Below the pieces are notes generated by a model that saw only the letters and a program-made list of their open reading frames with translations, was not told the DNA's origin and did no database searches. Positions 22,801 to 28,400 of a stretch of DNA of 64,000 nucleotides are shown here, piece by piece (positions within the stretch are counted from its first letter, which is position 1; each line of letters begins with the position of its first letter). The stretch is from Branchiostoma floridae (lineage: Eukaryota; Chordata; Leptocardii; Amphioxiformes; Branchiostomatidae), in contig NC_049979.1 in the NCBI RefSeq assembly GCF_000003815.2, forward strand, positions 3,125,353 through 3,189,352, given 5' to 3'. The translations under genes were made by a program, and so were the position numbers.

Positions 22801-24497
22801 GGAAGCACTGTGTTATATTCTTTTATGTAAACCATCACTTCTTTATCACAGATTCTGTAAAATCTTATCTAATCAGTAGGCCTATTATCAAAAAGTAGAG
22901 TACAGATCCAACTGGGTGGAATCTCAACTGGCATATTTATATTCTCATTTTCTTTGTTAAACTGCTGCAGTAGCATTAATGGATGCTTCAATTAATAAAT
23001 AGTTAATGATTATTAGAAAATAGACATGTTTAGTGGGCTAATTCCATTGTTCACTACCAGTCTTTACTATAATTGTGTAGCGTCCGTACCCCCTTGAAAT
23101 GTTCATTAATGGTCATATGAAAGATTCTATGCTATGTTATACACTATATCTGTTGTAATCTTATGTAGAAGCCCAATAAGGATAGATAACCACCAAAATT
23201 TAGCTACTATGGTGCCTGGGTTAAGAATTATAGTATTTGATCTTTGCTTCAAGCCAAAATACCCGCATATCATTATAGCTGCTTTAGTAACAGATGACCA
23301 GAAAATGACCTAACATAGTCATACTGCAACTTGAGTTGATTTTCTAGCATAGCAAATGCTAATTATACAAGAAGATAAGGATAAAACACCAATTTTTGGT
23401 TCTAATGTTGAATATACAGTATGCTGCAGTTCCAGTTATTCTACAGTTGTAGCGTCCGTACCCCCTTAGTGATCCCTTTATAAAAGCCCATGCACCGAAG
23501 TTATGAAAGCTCGTTGTGCAGAGATCCTTTAGGATAGTAAGCGCAAGGTGTGTACCTTTGAACTGCTAACAACAAAAAAAGAATAAAATGGAGTTGAATT
23601 TTCACCCCTAGTGACCCCCTTTTGGTACATTAGATTGTGAAGTAGCCGACAGGACAACATGAACAGAGCCTTAGCAACGACTCCATCTGTTCCAGTCATA
23701 ACACAGGGCTTGAAATACCCACTTGCCCACTTGAAAATGCAATCACATTTTGCTTGGCGCAACTTAATTTTAAACCCAGGTTGCACACTGCGCAAACTAA
23801 AATTTTGCAGTTGGAACTTGGAACACTGCTTTTCCCCCACCTACGTGCATAAGCTTTTGTATTTATTTTTTGATAACATAGAACATATGAATGGAAGAAA
23901 AGATAATGGATAGGTAGCTGATTTGAAAAAGGTAAAAAAGTGGGGCAACCTGAAATGTTGATGGCGCAACATGGCTTTTGACTCAGGTTGCCACTTGGAC
24001 AACCTGGCTGAAAAAAGTATTTCGGGCACTGTAACAGTACAGTAGTGCCGACACAATCCCGGGGCTCCTGGCATGTTCATTAGCTCAGAGCCGTAACACT
24101 TACTTGGCTGTAAGTCCTTGCTGTAAGTCAGGACCGGGAGAAGTGGGCTAATGCTAAACATGACACGATGACGCTCCAGGCTAAAAGCTGGTGTACACCT
24201 GCGTCTGCAAGCTCCCTGCTGGCTATATATAATGTTATATACATGCAGCAGCCACAACCTGTACCACGTACGCACAGCACTGATGATTCGTGCGGCATGC
24301 ATTTGCACAAAAACGAAACCCTGCGCAGTTTAAGTGGTTGTAAAACCGTGATGCACACATTAAGCCCATCATGATGTTCTAGACAACTGACACCTGTTCA
24401 CCTGCACACACACCCTGTCTCACCTGGAGAAGAGGACACTTGCAGGGTTGTTTTCTCCTGTGCCGGGAGAGATCACCCAGAGCCCGCGAATGCTCAT
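393..24497 (-). CDS. AP5M1: AP-5 complex subunit mu-1 (gene span, 3' end outside window)
   Basis: Medium (mu) subunit of the AP-5 adaptor complex, which in animals works with SPG11/SPG15 on late endosomes and lysosomes in cargo retrieval. Twelve minus-strand exons join in phase into 407 codons that follow vertebrate AP5M1 from the start (MSIRGLWVISPGTGENN) to the mu-homology domain (GPYKLRFTPPL, HFEFCELQIPFYNR, ILAWNIGQKFPTKS). All exons have GT-AG borders. The vertebrate protein is about 490 residues. The missing part is about 35 residues between exons 2 and 3, possibly in the N gap at 15670-16505, plus the C-terminal strands, which must lie left of position 1. The start is head-to-head with SELENON, 652 bases apart. 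Three exons have tandem copies of their splice borders in the adjacent intron. Family identity is by remembered similarity and is strong; exon borders are read directly. Confidence 0.95.
1412..1447. repeat. (CAAA)n microsatellite at AP5M1 exon 11 donor
   Basis: Tandem CAAA units ending at the exon 11 border; the donor is the first GTTT of the gene-strand array. Confidence 0.93.
1448..1533 (-). CDS. AP5M1: AP5M1 exon 11
   Basis: Encodes (R)GPIQTYKTTPSVGSTVLSAD then RRILAWNI(G), matching vertebrate RGPITHLEYKTSFGQLEVF and LIWIIGQKFP. The donor GT is the first repeat of a (GTTT)n microsatellite. Confidence 0.93.
1630..1900 (+). mobile_element. tRNA-derived SINE, degraded
   Basis: Head CCTATAGCTCAACTGGTAGA and body CCCTTTACACGACTTTCCTT, CCCAGGTGTAAAACGGCTAC, CTGG. 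Same body as the 8285 SINE; B box damaged. Confidence 0.7.
2010..2282. repeat. ~170-bp spaced duplication next to AP5M1 exon 10
   Basis: ATGTACAAAATG(T/C)AGTTTGCTAT and GATTTAAGCTATAAAAC(A/T)GG occur at about 2014 and 2198, each followed by CATCATCA-rich sequence; the second ends 14 bases from the exon 10 donor. Confidence 0.8.
2296..2396 (-). CDS. AP5M1: AP5M1 exon 10
   Basis: Encodes GEGNKVKLLVQLKLGSKVK and HFEFCELQIPFYN(R), matching vertebrate INLKLHESVKNNFEFCEAHI. Acceptor CCACAG|GGA, donor AG|GTGAGA (phase 2). Confidence 0.94.
2568..2720 (-). CDS. AP5M1: AP5M1 exon 9
   Basis: 51 codons including GPYKLRFTPPL and LCHYTSQV then GYYQMR, matching vertebrate GPYKFPFTPPL, LCFYTSQV and GFYQMK in the mu-homology domain. 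Acceptor CTGCAG|ATC, donor AGG|GTGAGT. Confidence 0.95.
3242..3410. repeat. AGCATGACCCC minisatellite after AP5M1 exon 8 donor
   Basis: Irregular units of AGCATGACCCC, TGACCCCC and ATCACAACCCCTA. On the gene strand it is GGGGTCATGCT, so the intron starts with dense G-runs right after the donor GTCAGG. Confidence 0.88.
3413..3532 (-). CDS. AP5M1: AP5M1 exon 8
   Basis: 40 codons beginning TELEGVMPDVTVNLSLPAPP and continuing to LENILVHPCVQSTDTQ, matching vertebrate [20 protein letters not shown]...LQDILVHPCV. Acceptor TTGCAG|ACG, donor CAG|GTCAGG. The 5' border is tandemly repeated upstream (3533-3830) and a G-rich minisatellite follows the donor. Confidence 0.95.
3485..3830. repeat. Boundary-spanning tandem repeat, AP5M1 exon 8 acceptor side
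   Basis: About 117-bp units each carrying CATCACCCCTTCTAGCTCC and GTCTGCAAGTAAACAA, i.e. exon start plus its acceptor. The true exon is the lowest copy (to 3532); two clear copies lie at about 3602-3715 and 3714-3800, and a partial fourth GGGGTGGGGC(A)GGTAACG at 3813. Confidence 0.9.
3833..3912. repeat. GGGGCCCC palindrome array, left
   Basis: TGGGTTCCTGTAAAAACCGG then GGCCCCGCGGGGCC and repeated CGGGGCCCCGT palindromes. Its inverted partner is at 7011-7092. Confidence 0.88.
4660..7010. other. AP5M1 intron 7 interior of the GC-palindrome-bracketed segment
   Basis: AT-rich, short open frames only. Phrases such as CCTTGACCCCCTTTCATTTC recur loosely at 6235-6310. No transposase seen. Confidence 0.5.
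7011..7092. repeat. GGGGCCCC palindrome array, right (inverted)
   Basis: GGGGGCCCCGCGGGGTACCC..GGGGCCCCGGTTTTTACAGG then AACCCA: outermost 32 bases are the exact inverse of the left array start. With 3833-3912 it brackets 3.26 kb of AP5M1 intron 7. Confidence 0.88.
7297..7353 (-). CDS. AP5M1: AP5M1 exon 7
   Basis: A 57-base exon encoding YDKKGQPDAYMVYGTVTCK, matching vertebrate YDKQGIADTWQVVGTVTCK. Acceptor GTTACAG|TAT, donor AAG|GTAAGC, phase 0 at both ends. Confidence 0.94.
7495..7660 (+). mobile_element. Foldback MITE fragment (same family as 45766)
   Basis: In AP5M1 intron 6. Shares GGTTTCAAATTGCAATATTT and the right end ACGGATATAGGTTACCCT then GCGGATAAAGGTGAACAAG. Confidence 0.6.
7820..8025 (+). 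mobile_element. MITE with TACTGTAAATGCA termini (copy 1)
   Basis: In AP5M1 intron 6. Left end TACTGCACGTAAATGCATTT (one small insertion), right end TTCTGCATTTACAGTA, same internal blocks as the 44.7-kb copy, including CCATGGACTGTAGTCTCTTA. Confidence 0.8.
8285..8655 (+). mobile_element. tRNA-derived SINE with LINE-like tail
   Basis: tRNA-like head with A box TGGTGCAGCGGC and B box GGGTTTGAATCC, conserved body CCTTGGGAAAGGCACTTTAC, CAGGTGAAAATGAGTACCTA and GGACGTTAAATGGAGGTCCC, then tail GACTCCAGGAAGAATAGTGA shared with LINE ends at 113-215 and 10740-10800. Not a functional tRNA: no proper 3' acceptor arm. In AP5M1 intron 6. Confidence 0.85.
8694..8774 (-). CDS. AP5M1: AP5M1 exon 6
   Basis: 27 codons, including QPAWKPKLFKGKPQIYFAIT, matching vertebrate QPAWKTGTYKGKPQVSISIT; this is the entry to the mu-homology domain. 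Acceptor CATAG|CAA, donor CAG|GTAAGA. Confidence 0.94.
8840..9118. mobile_element. Palindromic MITE, diverged relative
   Basis: Ends AAGGCCTATTTCCGAACCAC and CCACGGTTTGGAAATGAGAC are inverted; CCAGCCAGGCAGCTTTTGGG / GGCCGGGCAGCTTTCAGG inside. Confidence 0.7.
9316..9447 (-). CDS. AP5M1: AP5M1 exon 5
   Basis: 44 codons, phase 0 at both ends, including SSPKFLELYNYLCHAAPFGS, which matches the vertebrate LPDLLLQACPFGTLLDAN segment. Acceptor CTCCAG|AGT, donor AAG|GTAAGG. Confidence 0.92.
10738..10800 (+). mobile_element. LINE/SINE 3' tail with hairpin
   Basis: GGCTCCAGCAAGAATAGTGA then TGTACATGTATCACTAATGT and AGATCCCAATAAACCAAAC. The ~440 bases upstream (10296-10737) are open on the plus strand but I see no reverse transcriptase motifs. 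Confidence 0.65.
11010..12030. repeat. Duplicated ~210-bp segment
   Basis: GCTTTATATGCTCAT..GGTTGGGCCACACAA..TCGGTTACTTGATTTCAA at 11078 and again at 11781, with shared TTTTTTCATTTTCA tail; a third partial start (ACTTGATTTCAAGACTTGAA) at 11984. In the AP5M1 intron between exons 4 and 5. Confidence 0.85.
12191..12278 (+). mobile_element. Short interspersed element fragment (TTTTTCTAGGGTAGGTAGGG)
   Basis: CTACACTGCC..GGCAGGTTTTTCTAGGGTAG and TTTTTTTCCTAGGCCCTA. The same segment is inverted at 42673-42745 (SELENON intron 9) and its end recurs at 43020-43045. Confidence 0.7.
12270..12375. repeat. Boundary-spanning tandem repeat, AP5M1 exon 4 donor side
   Basis: ACCTTGGTGATGTTTTT occurs three times (about 12277, 12319, 12359), separated by GAGAAAATAAGAGAACAGCT spacers. 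Each copy contains the last ~17 exon bases plus donor GTAACAGCTGT on the minus strand. Confidence 0.92.
12360..12438 (-). CDS. AP5M1: AP5M1 exon 4
   Basis: Encodes PGITAGFSLLLGILDF then LGQLPKNITK, matching vertebrate GVSQGFEFLFGIQDFLYSG. Acceptor CTCCAG|G, donor AAG|GTAACA. The last ~19 coding bases plus donor are present twice more in the intron (12274-12340). Confidence 0.92.
13551..13621 (-). CDS. AP5M1: AP5M1 exon 3
   Basis: Encodes HGLLFCCLTLVEG then DAASRPPLIQ(V), matching vertebrate MIYACVPLVEQTLSPRPPLISV. Acceptor CATGCAG|CAC (phase 0), donor CAAGT|GTGAGT (phase 2). Relative to vertebrates about 35 residues are absent just before this exon, so a further exon is expected between 13622 and 17828. 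Confidence 0.92.
13770..13963 (+). mobile_element. MITE with TACTGTAAATGCA left terminus (copy 2, right end lost)
   Basis: In the intron upstream of AP5M1 exon 3. Left end TACTGTAAATGCATTTAAG, shared core; it stops at CCACCGCGAACAATGG without the right terminal repeat. Confidence 0.78.
14378..14690 (+). mobile_element. hAT-type MITE with perfect 8-bp TSD
   Basis: Ends CAGGGTTGTAGCCA and TGGCTACAACCCTG, target duplication CTTCAACA at 14370-14377 and 14691-14698. Related copies at 33602-33928 and 18213-18527. Internal landmarks CTGCAGCTGCGGACGG-type start and TTTTCTGGGGAGCATGCCCC. Confidence 0.93.
15670..16505. other. Assembly gap (836 N)
   Basis: In AP5M1 between exons 2 and 3, where about 35 residues are missing. 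Confidence 0.99.
16686..16820. repeat. ~82-bp tandem duplication
   Basis: AGCTGCCACACAGA..ATCATT..GTAATGAAGTCCTGAAATA appears at 16687 and 16770. Confidence 0.8.
17582..17828. repeat. Interstitial telomere-like (CCCTAA)n array
   Basis: Perfect CCCTAA units from about 17701 to 17743, more at 17756-17780, and degenerate TACCCCTAACCC on either side. It begins next to the AP5M1 exon 2 donor; on the gene strand it is TTAGGG. A weaker degenerate stretch lies at 17175-17260. Confidence 0.93.
17655..17865. repeat. Boundary-spanning duplication, AP5M1 exon 2 donor side
   Basis: CTACCTTATTGCT..TCAGTCCCAGTTCTTC at the true border (17826-17863) is repeated as CTACCTTATTGCTACTCGTG then TTCGGTCCCAGTTCTTCAA at about 17655-17701, with the telomere-like array between. 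Confidence 0.87.
17829..17961 (-). CDS. AP5M1: AP5M1 exon 2
   Basis: Encodes HYPTVERRAAILTGGGG through EELGLNRTSNK, matching the vertebrate RYPTVEKRARVFNG...LLFELRLL stretch. Acceptor CTTGCAG|C, donor AAG|GTAGGG. The donor is followed 10 bases on by a telomere-like array, and the last ~45 bases of exon plus donor are repeated at about 17655-17701. Confidence 0.93.
18048..18212. repeat. ~60-bp tandem repeats (GACCACCT..CATTGATATACAG)
   Basis: Three units with GACCACCT, GGACCACCTGGYCATTGAT and ATACAG, directly before the hAT fragment at 18213. Word content resembles the Tc1-like element at 38480. Confidence 0.8.
18213..18527 (+). mobile_element. hAT-type MITE, left end lost
   Basis: Starts inside the family at TTTTGCAGCTCGGGGCGG and ends GCCTACAACCCTG. 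Confidence 0.8.
19738..19832. repeat. (AT)n then (CATA)n microsatellite
   Basis: TATATATGTGTATATATATG, about 20 AT units, then CATACATACATACATACATA. Confidence 0.95.
20240..20485 (+). mobile_element. Truncated LINE 3' end (GGGCCATGGGCCTG tail)
   Basis: Contains TTTCTGGCGGCACTACGTAA, equivalent to the F-W-R-x-Y-V-N-N-S-stop end of the 59-kb LINE, then CTTTTATGGGCCATGGGCCT and an A/T-rich tail. In AP5M1 intron 1, plus strand. Confidence 0.75.
21120..21525. repeat. ~220-bp tandem duplication
   Basis: CACAGACTTCCACGTTGACT and GATAGAAAAACACAAGTCGT occur at 21268 and 21467; upstream ATTTGAATAAAGTAAGATAA / ATTCCAATAAAGTAAGATAA also repeats. In AP5M1 intron 1. Confidence 0.88.
22136..23465 (+). repeat. 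Dispersed 18-mer TGTAGCGTCCGTACCCCC, seven copies
   Basis: Starts at 22136, 22292, 22310, 22331, 22695 (two mismatches), 23076 and 23448. All on the same strand. The last four are 364, 381 and 372 bases apart; flanks do not match. In AP5M1 intron 1. Confidence 0.9.
23704..24031 (+). mobile_element. hAT-like element (CAGGGCTTGAAATAC ends)
   Basis: CAGGGCTTGAAATACCC at left and GTATTTCGGGCACTG at right form inverted ends; interior repeats GCGCAACTT / GGCGCAACATGG. Left-end relatives at 17030 and 18838. Confidence 0.65.
24424..24497 (-). CDS. AP5M1: AP5M1 exon 1 (start codon)
   Basis: Begins ATG at 24497 and encodes MSIRGLWVISPGTGENN then PASVLFS, ending in phase 2 (AG|GTGAGA). It aligns with the vertebrate start, which also reads R-x-W-x-I-S and ends in F-S-R before YPTVE. 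The reading frame stays open upstream to 24692, but the homologous start is this ATG. Confidence 0.92.
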
Positions 24498-25149
24498 CTT
24501 TGCAGCTTGTTCGGCTTGCAGACTGCCCTGGCACGGTGTGTGTGTGTGTCCGTCTGACAGTCTTACAATTACATCCTGTGAACGCCGCTTGTTTGGAGAG
24601 AAGAGCCGCTCGAGGCAGGGGAGCTGGGCTGAACCATGTGACCAGCAGGAGGAAATGATGATGAGGATGCTGTGGATGATGATTACCCACACCGTGACCT
24701 CTCACCTCCCCGGCAGGGGATGCGGGCCTCTGATTGGTGAAATAAAACACCAATAACAGGGCGGAAGAGCCTACTCAGTTATGGGAGAAACTTTTTCTTT
24801 CTTTTATAATAAAATTTTATTTTAATCGGATGTAATATACTGATATGTAAAATAAAGGATTTTAGAAGTCAATAAGTTGCATATTCAAAAGGTATAGGCT
24901 TGTTTGTTATTATCTATCATTAAAAGGAAAACATTTCACCCTTATTTTAGAATGGTATGAGCCAGGCAGAAGTTTTTCCCATTTCCGGGTTGTGAACAGA
25001 TTTGGATCGTTGGTTGCGTGTGTTGTGGTCGGTCAGTCGTTGCGTTGCGGATAAGTTTGTGGATTTTCATCGGAGTTTCGCCTTGTTTCCCGGTGCATAG
25101 AACCTGGTACAACTCCCACATGTGCTGTGTAGAGTAAGGGGCGGTAAAA
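24498..25149. promoter_or_regulatory. Divergent AP5M1/SELENON intergenic region
   Basis: The two start codons face away from each other across 652 bases, so core promoters for both should lie here. Visible elements: an inverted CCAAT (TGATTGGTG, near 24731) facing a direct ACCAATAAC (near 24750), a GGGCGGAAG box near 24761 that could serve GC-box or ETS factors, a CATGTGAC E-box/M-box near 24632, and GGGGCGG near 25138. AAAATGGCG at the SELENON start resembles a YY1 site. There is no obvious TATA box. The sites are read from sequence; their use is inferred. Confidence 0.6.
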
Positions 25150-25476
25150 ATGGCGTCGGAGGGGAAAAGAGACCCGCCGGACAAGCGAGGCGGTGGCGGG
25201 GACGCGGCCGGTACAGATCACCGTCGTAGCGTGACGACGAAGCGCTCCACACTGCGCTCGTGTTGTTTCTGGGTGTGCGCGCCTGCCGCGGTGCTGCTGG
25301 CGGCCCTGGGGGTGGGGATGTACCTGGACTACAGGCGGTGGGTGCGCAAGGAGGTGGGGATGATGACCTTGGGGACAGAAGGCACATCGCTGTTCCTGGC
25401 CTACGACACGAACGAGGACGGACACCTGAGCATGGAAGAGTTCAAGCCCCTGCTAGACAGGCTACAAGGGAATGAG
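25150..25476 (+). CDS. SELENON: SELENON exon 1
   Basis: 109 codons from ATG 25150. They include the membrane helix ([20 protein letters not shown]), the [13 protein letters not shown] segment and the EF-hand (acidic positions D, N, D and final E all present). Donor GAG|GTAGGC, phase 0. The first coding bases are very GC rich and continuous with the divergent promoter. Confidence 0.95.
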
Positions 25477-28400
25477 GTAGGCAAAAATTTATTAGGGCAC
25501 GGTATCACCTGGACGCTTCGACACCTTGATGCATCGGTCCCTAACCGATCAGGACAGCTTGCCAACAGGTCTAAGCTAGTACGACCAAGCTCGTGTTAGA
25601 ATTTGGGTTCTGGTCGAGCTAGAATTGTCTAGAAACAGCCCTCCAAAGCCTAAAGCCCAAAGGCATAATTTGTGCCGAATCAACCTGATCGGCTAGTGGC
25701 CGGACTGTCCAGTTTAGGTCGACTTTTACTGTGCACTGACCCACCTAAGACATGTTTGCCTGGCCCCATTCTTTACCATCCCGCATTTTGGTGAAAACGC
25801 GATTAAGCCATTTCACAGGGCACGCTGCCATGGCAACGCCACGTCCAAGGTTGAGTTGACAGAGGTTATAGGTTTGGAAAACTTTGGAAAAGCTCACTGC
25901 AAAGAATTGCATACAGCATCAAGGAGGTTTTTTTTACCTCATTGCATGCAGCAAGGACTTGCATACATACATTTATACATCTGCACACACGCCTACTGCA
26001 ACCTACAATTTGTCTCAGAAAATTGCAGAATCTGTCAACCCGAATTTGTCAAAATTATGGAGAATGTCATGTTAAGTTCCTCATCCAAGAGCACAAAATC
26101 GTTGTTGGTGACACGACACGACAGGATTTGAACCCAGGACCTCTGGATTCTGGGCCTAACACCTTGTTGTTACTGTTAGGTAACATAATGGTTATAACCT
26201 GAAGTTTTTATCTCCTAGTGAAGATTAGCCTGGATTCCATACCCCAACCTCAAGATATATCTTTCGTGTTTTTTTCCATACCCCAACCTCAAGATATATC
26301 TTTCGTGTTGGCACGATAGATACTTGAGATCGGGCTGGGGTTTGGTAAGGCTTAGGTCACATTTCCAAAGCGAGGCCCGGCCGGGATGTTTTAAGAAACG
26401 AAAGATTAAAATGTATACCTAGAAATATACACATATCATGCCTATGAATCTTATTTTGACATTCTGTGCAATTTGATGTATTTTATATAATTCTTTTCGC
26501 TCCCGAAAGCTGCCCGGCCGGGCCCCGCTTTGGAAATGTGACCTAAGCCTTACCAGGCTAAGTGAAGATAGAAGCACAGCAATATTTTTATAGTATTGAT
26601 TTGTTCTTTGCCAGCATCACTTACCTCCTTTACTTAAGTATTTAGCTAGGCGCTTAAACACAATTAGTGGGCTGATATGGGGAAACCCTGCAGTAATGAG
26701 GGTCTGCATAGGGGTCCTGACAACGCTTTACGCTAAATTCGGGATGGCTGGCTACGCTTTACATTAATTCATGAAGGCCACCATTTGGCCCACCAACACT
26801 TTAGGCTTCGTCCCCACTGCGAATTACGTAAAATAAAATAGCTTCCCTACGTCTGTAACAAGGCTGTACAGAACACACAAGCTGCCATATGTTGTGATGA
26901 CTGCAATAGATGGTATCACAAAGATTGCATTGGGCTATGTTCCCAGGTATACACTGTATTAGAAACCCACAAATCATACTCATGGATATGCTGTGACTGC
27001 GGCACACCAAACTTTGCATCAGACATGTTCGACATCACTGATGACAGCTTCCATTCGGTAAATTCATTTGATACGCTGAACCCAAGTTTACTAGGTGACA
27101 CACCGGCGGCAACATCCACCCCACTTAGATCAAAGCAGGGGAAAACTCACACTAGAGGTAATAGCCACAAAAAGAACAAGGCTAAACTCCTGCTGGTAAA
27201 CTGCCAGAGTGTTCGAAATAAAACTGCTGAATTGGCAACTGTGATTGACACTTATAAACCAGACATATTAGTGGGCACAGAGTCATGGCTTAATGAAAAT
27301 ATATCAAGCAGTGAAATATTCCCTGACAACTACATAGTACACCGTAAAGACAGAAAAACTGGCCCAGGAGGTGGTGTATTTCAGGCAAACAGGGATGATC
27401 TGATTGTCACCCACAGACCAGATCTGGACACAGACTGTGAGATCATTTGGACACAAACCCAACTTGCAGGAAAGAAACCGCTAATGATTGGTACATACTA
27501 CAGGCCGCCGTCGGACAAGGGCAATAGTCTGGATGAGCTTGACAGCTCTATAAATAAAGTGGGAACTAAGATAAACTCCGACAACGTAATTATTCTTGGA
27601 GATTTTAACATCCCTGGTATTAATTGGGATGCTAGCACAACAGACAACGCTCAGAACCATACAGGACAGGCACAGAAACTACTACACTTAGTGGACAACC
27701 ATGGGCTATTCCAAACAGTTCAGGAACCAACTAGAAATGGTAATCTTTTGGACCTGGTATTAGTTAATAACCCAAACATAATTGAAAAAACCACAGTTGT
27801 TCCGGGAATAAGTGACCATGACATGGTTCTAGTGGACGTAAACTTGGCACCCAAACAGAACAAAAAACCAAAAAGGAAAGTGTATATTCGCACCAAATCT
27901 GACGAGCCGGCTATCAAGAATGACCTTGAGGACTATGCAACAAACTTTAACATGAGAACAAAAGACATGTCAGTGGCACAGAAATGGGATGACTTCAAAA
28001 GCAAAATGAAGCACACAATGAACAAGCACATTCCTAGTAAAATGACATCAAGCAGATACAATCTACCTTGGTTTAACAGAAACTTAAGAAGGCATTGTCG
28101 GAAGAAGCAACGTCTTTACAATAAAGCTAAGAGAACAGGACAAGAGGAAGACTGGAACAAATATAAGAAAGTAAAAAAAGGAGTTCAGAAAAGCATTAGA
28201 TCAGCACACTCAAAATACGTGGCAAACATACTGGGAGAAGCTATAACTGACAAACCCAAAACATTCTGGTCATACATAAAAGGCCTGAGGAGAGACCTTG
28301 TCGGGGTAGCCACTCTAAAGGTGGGGAGTACCATTATCAGTGACAGTGAGAAAAAAGCAGAGGCACTCAGTTCACAGTTTAAAAGTGTATTCACAGAAGA

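Noticed and set aside
23841-24308. 155-codon minus-strand open frame
   Set aside because: Overlaps a hAT-like repeat, has no motif and no splice context, and sits in AP5M1 intron 1.
25500-25599. Extension of the SELENON exon 1 frame to the stop at 25599
   Set aside because: The donor GTAGGC at 25477 and the phase-0 match to exon 2 show the frame past 25476 is intron.
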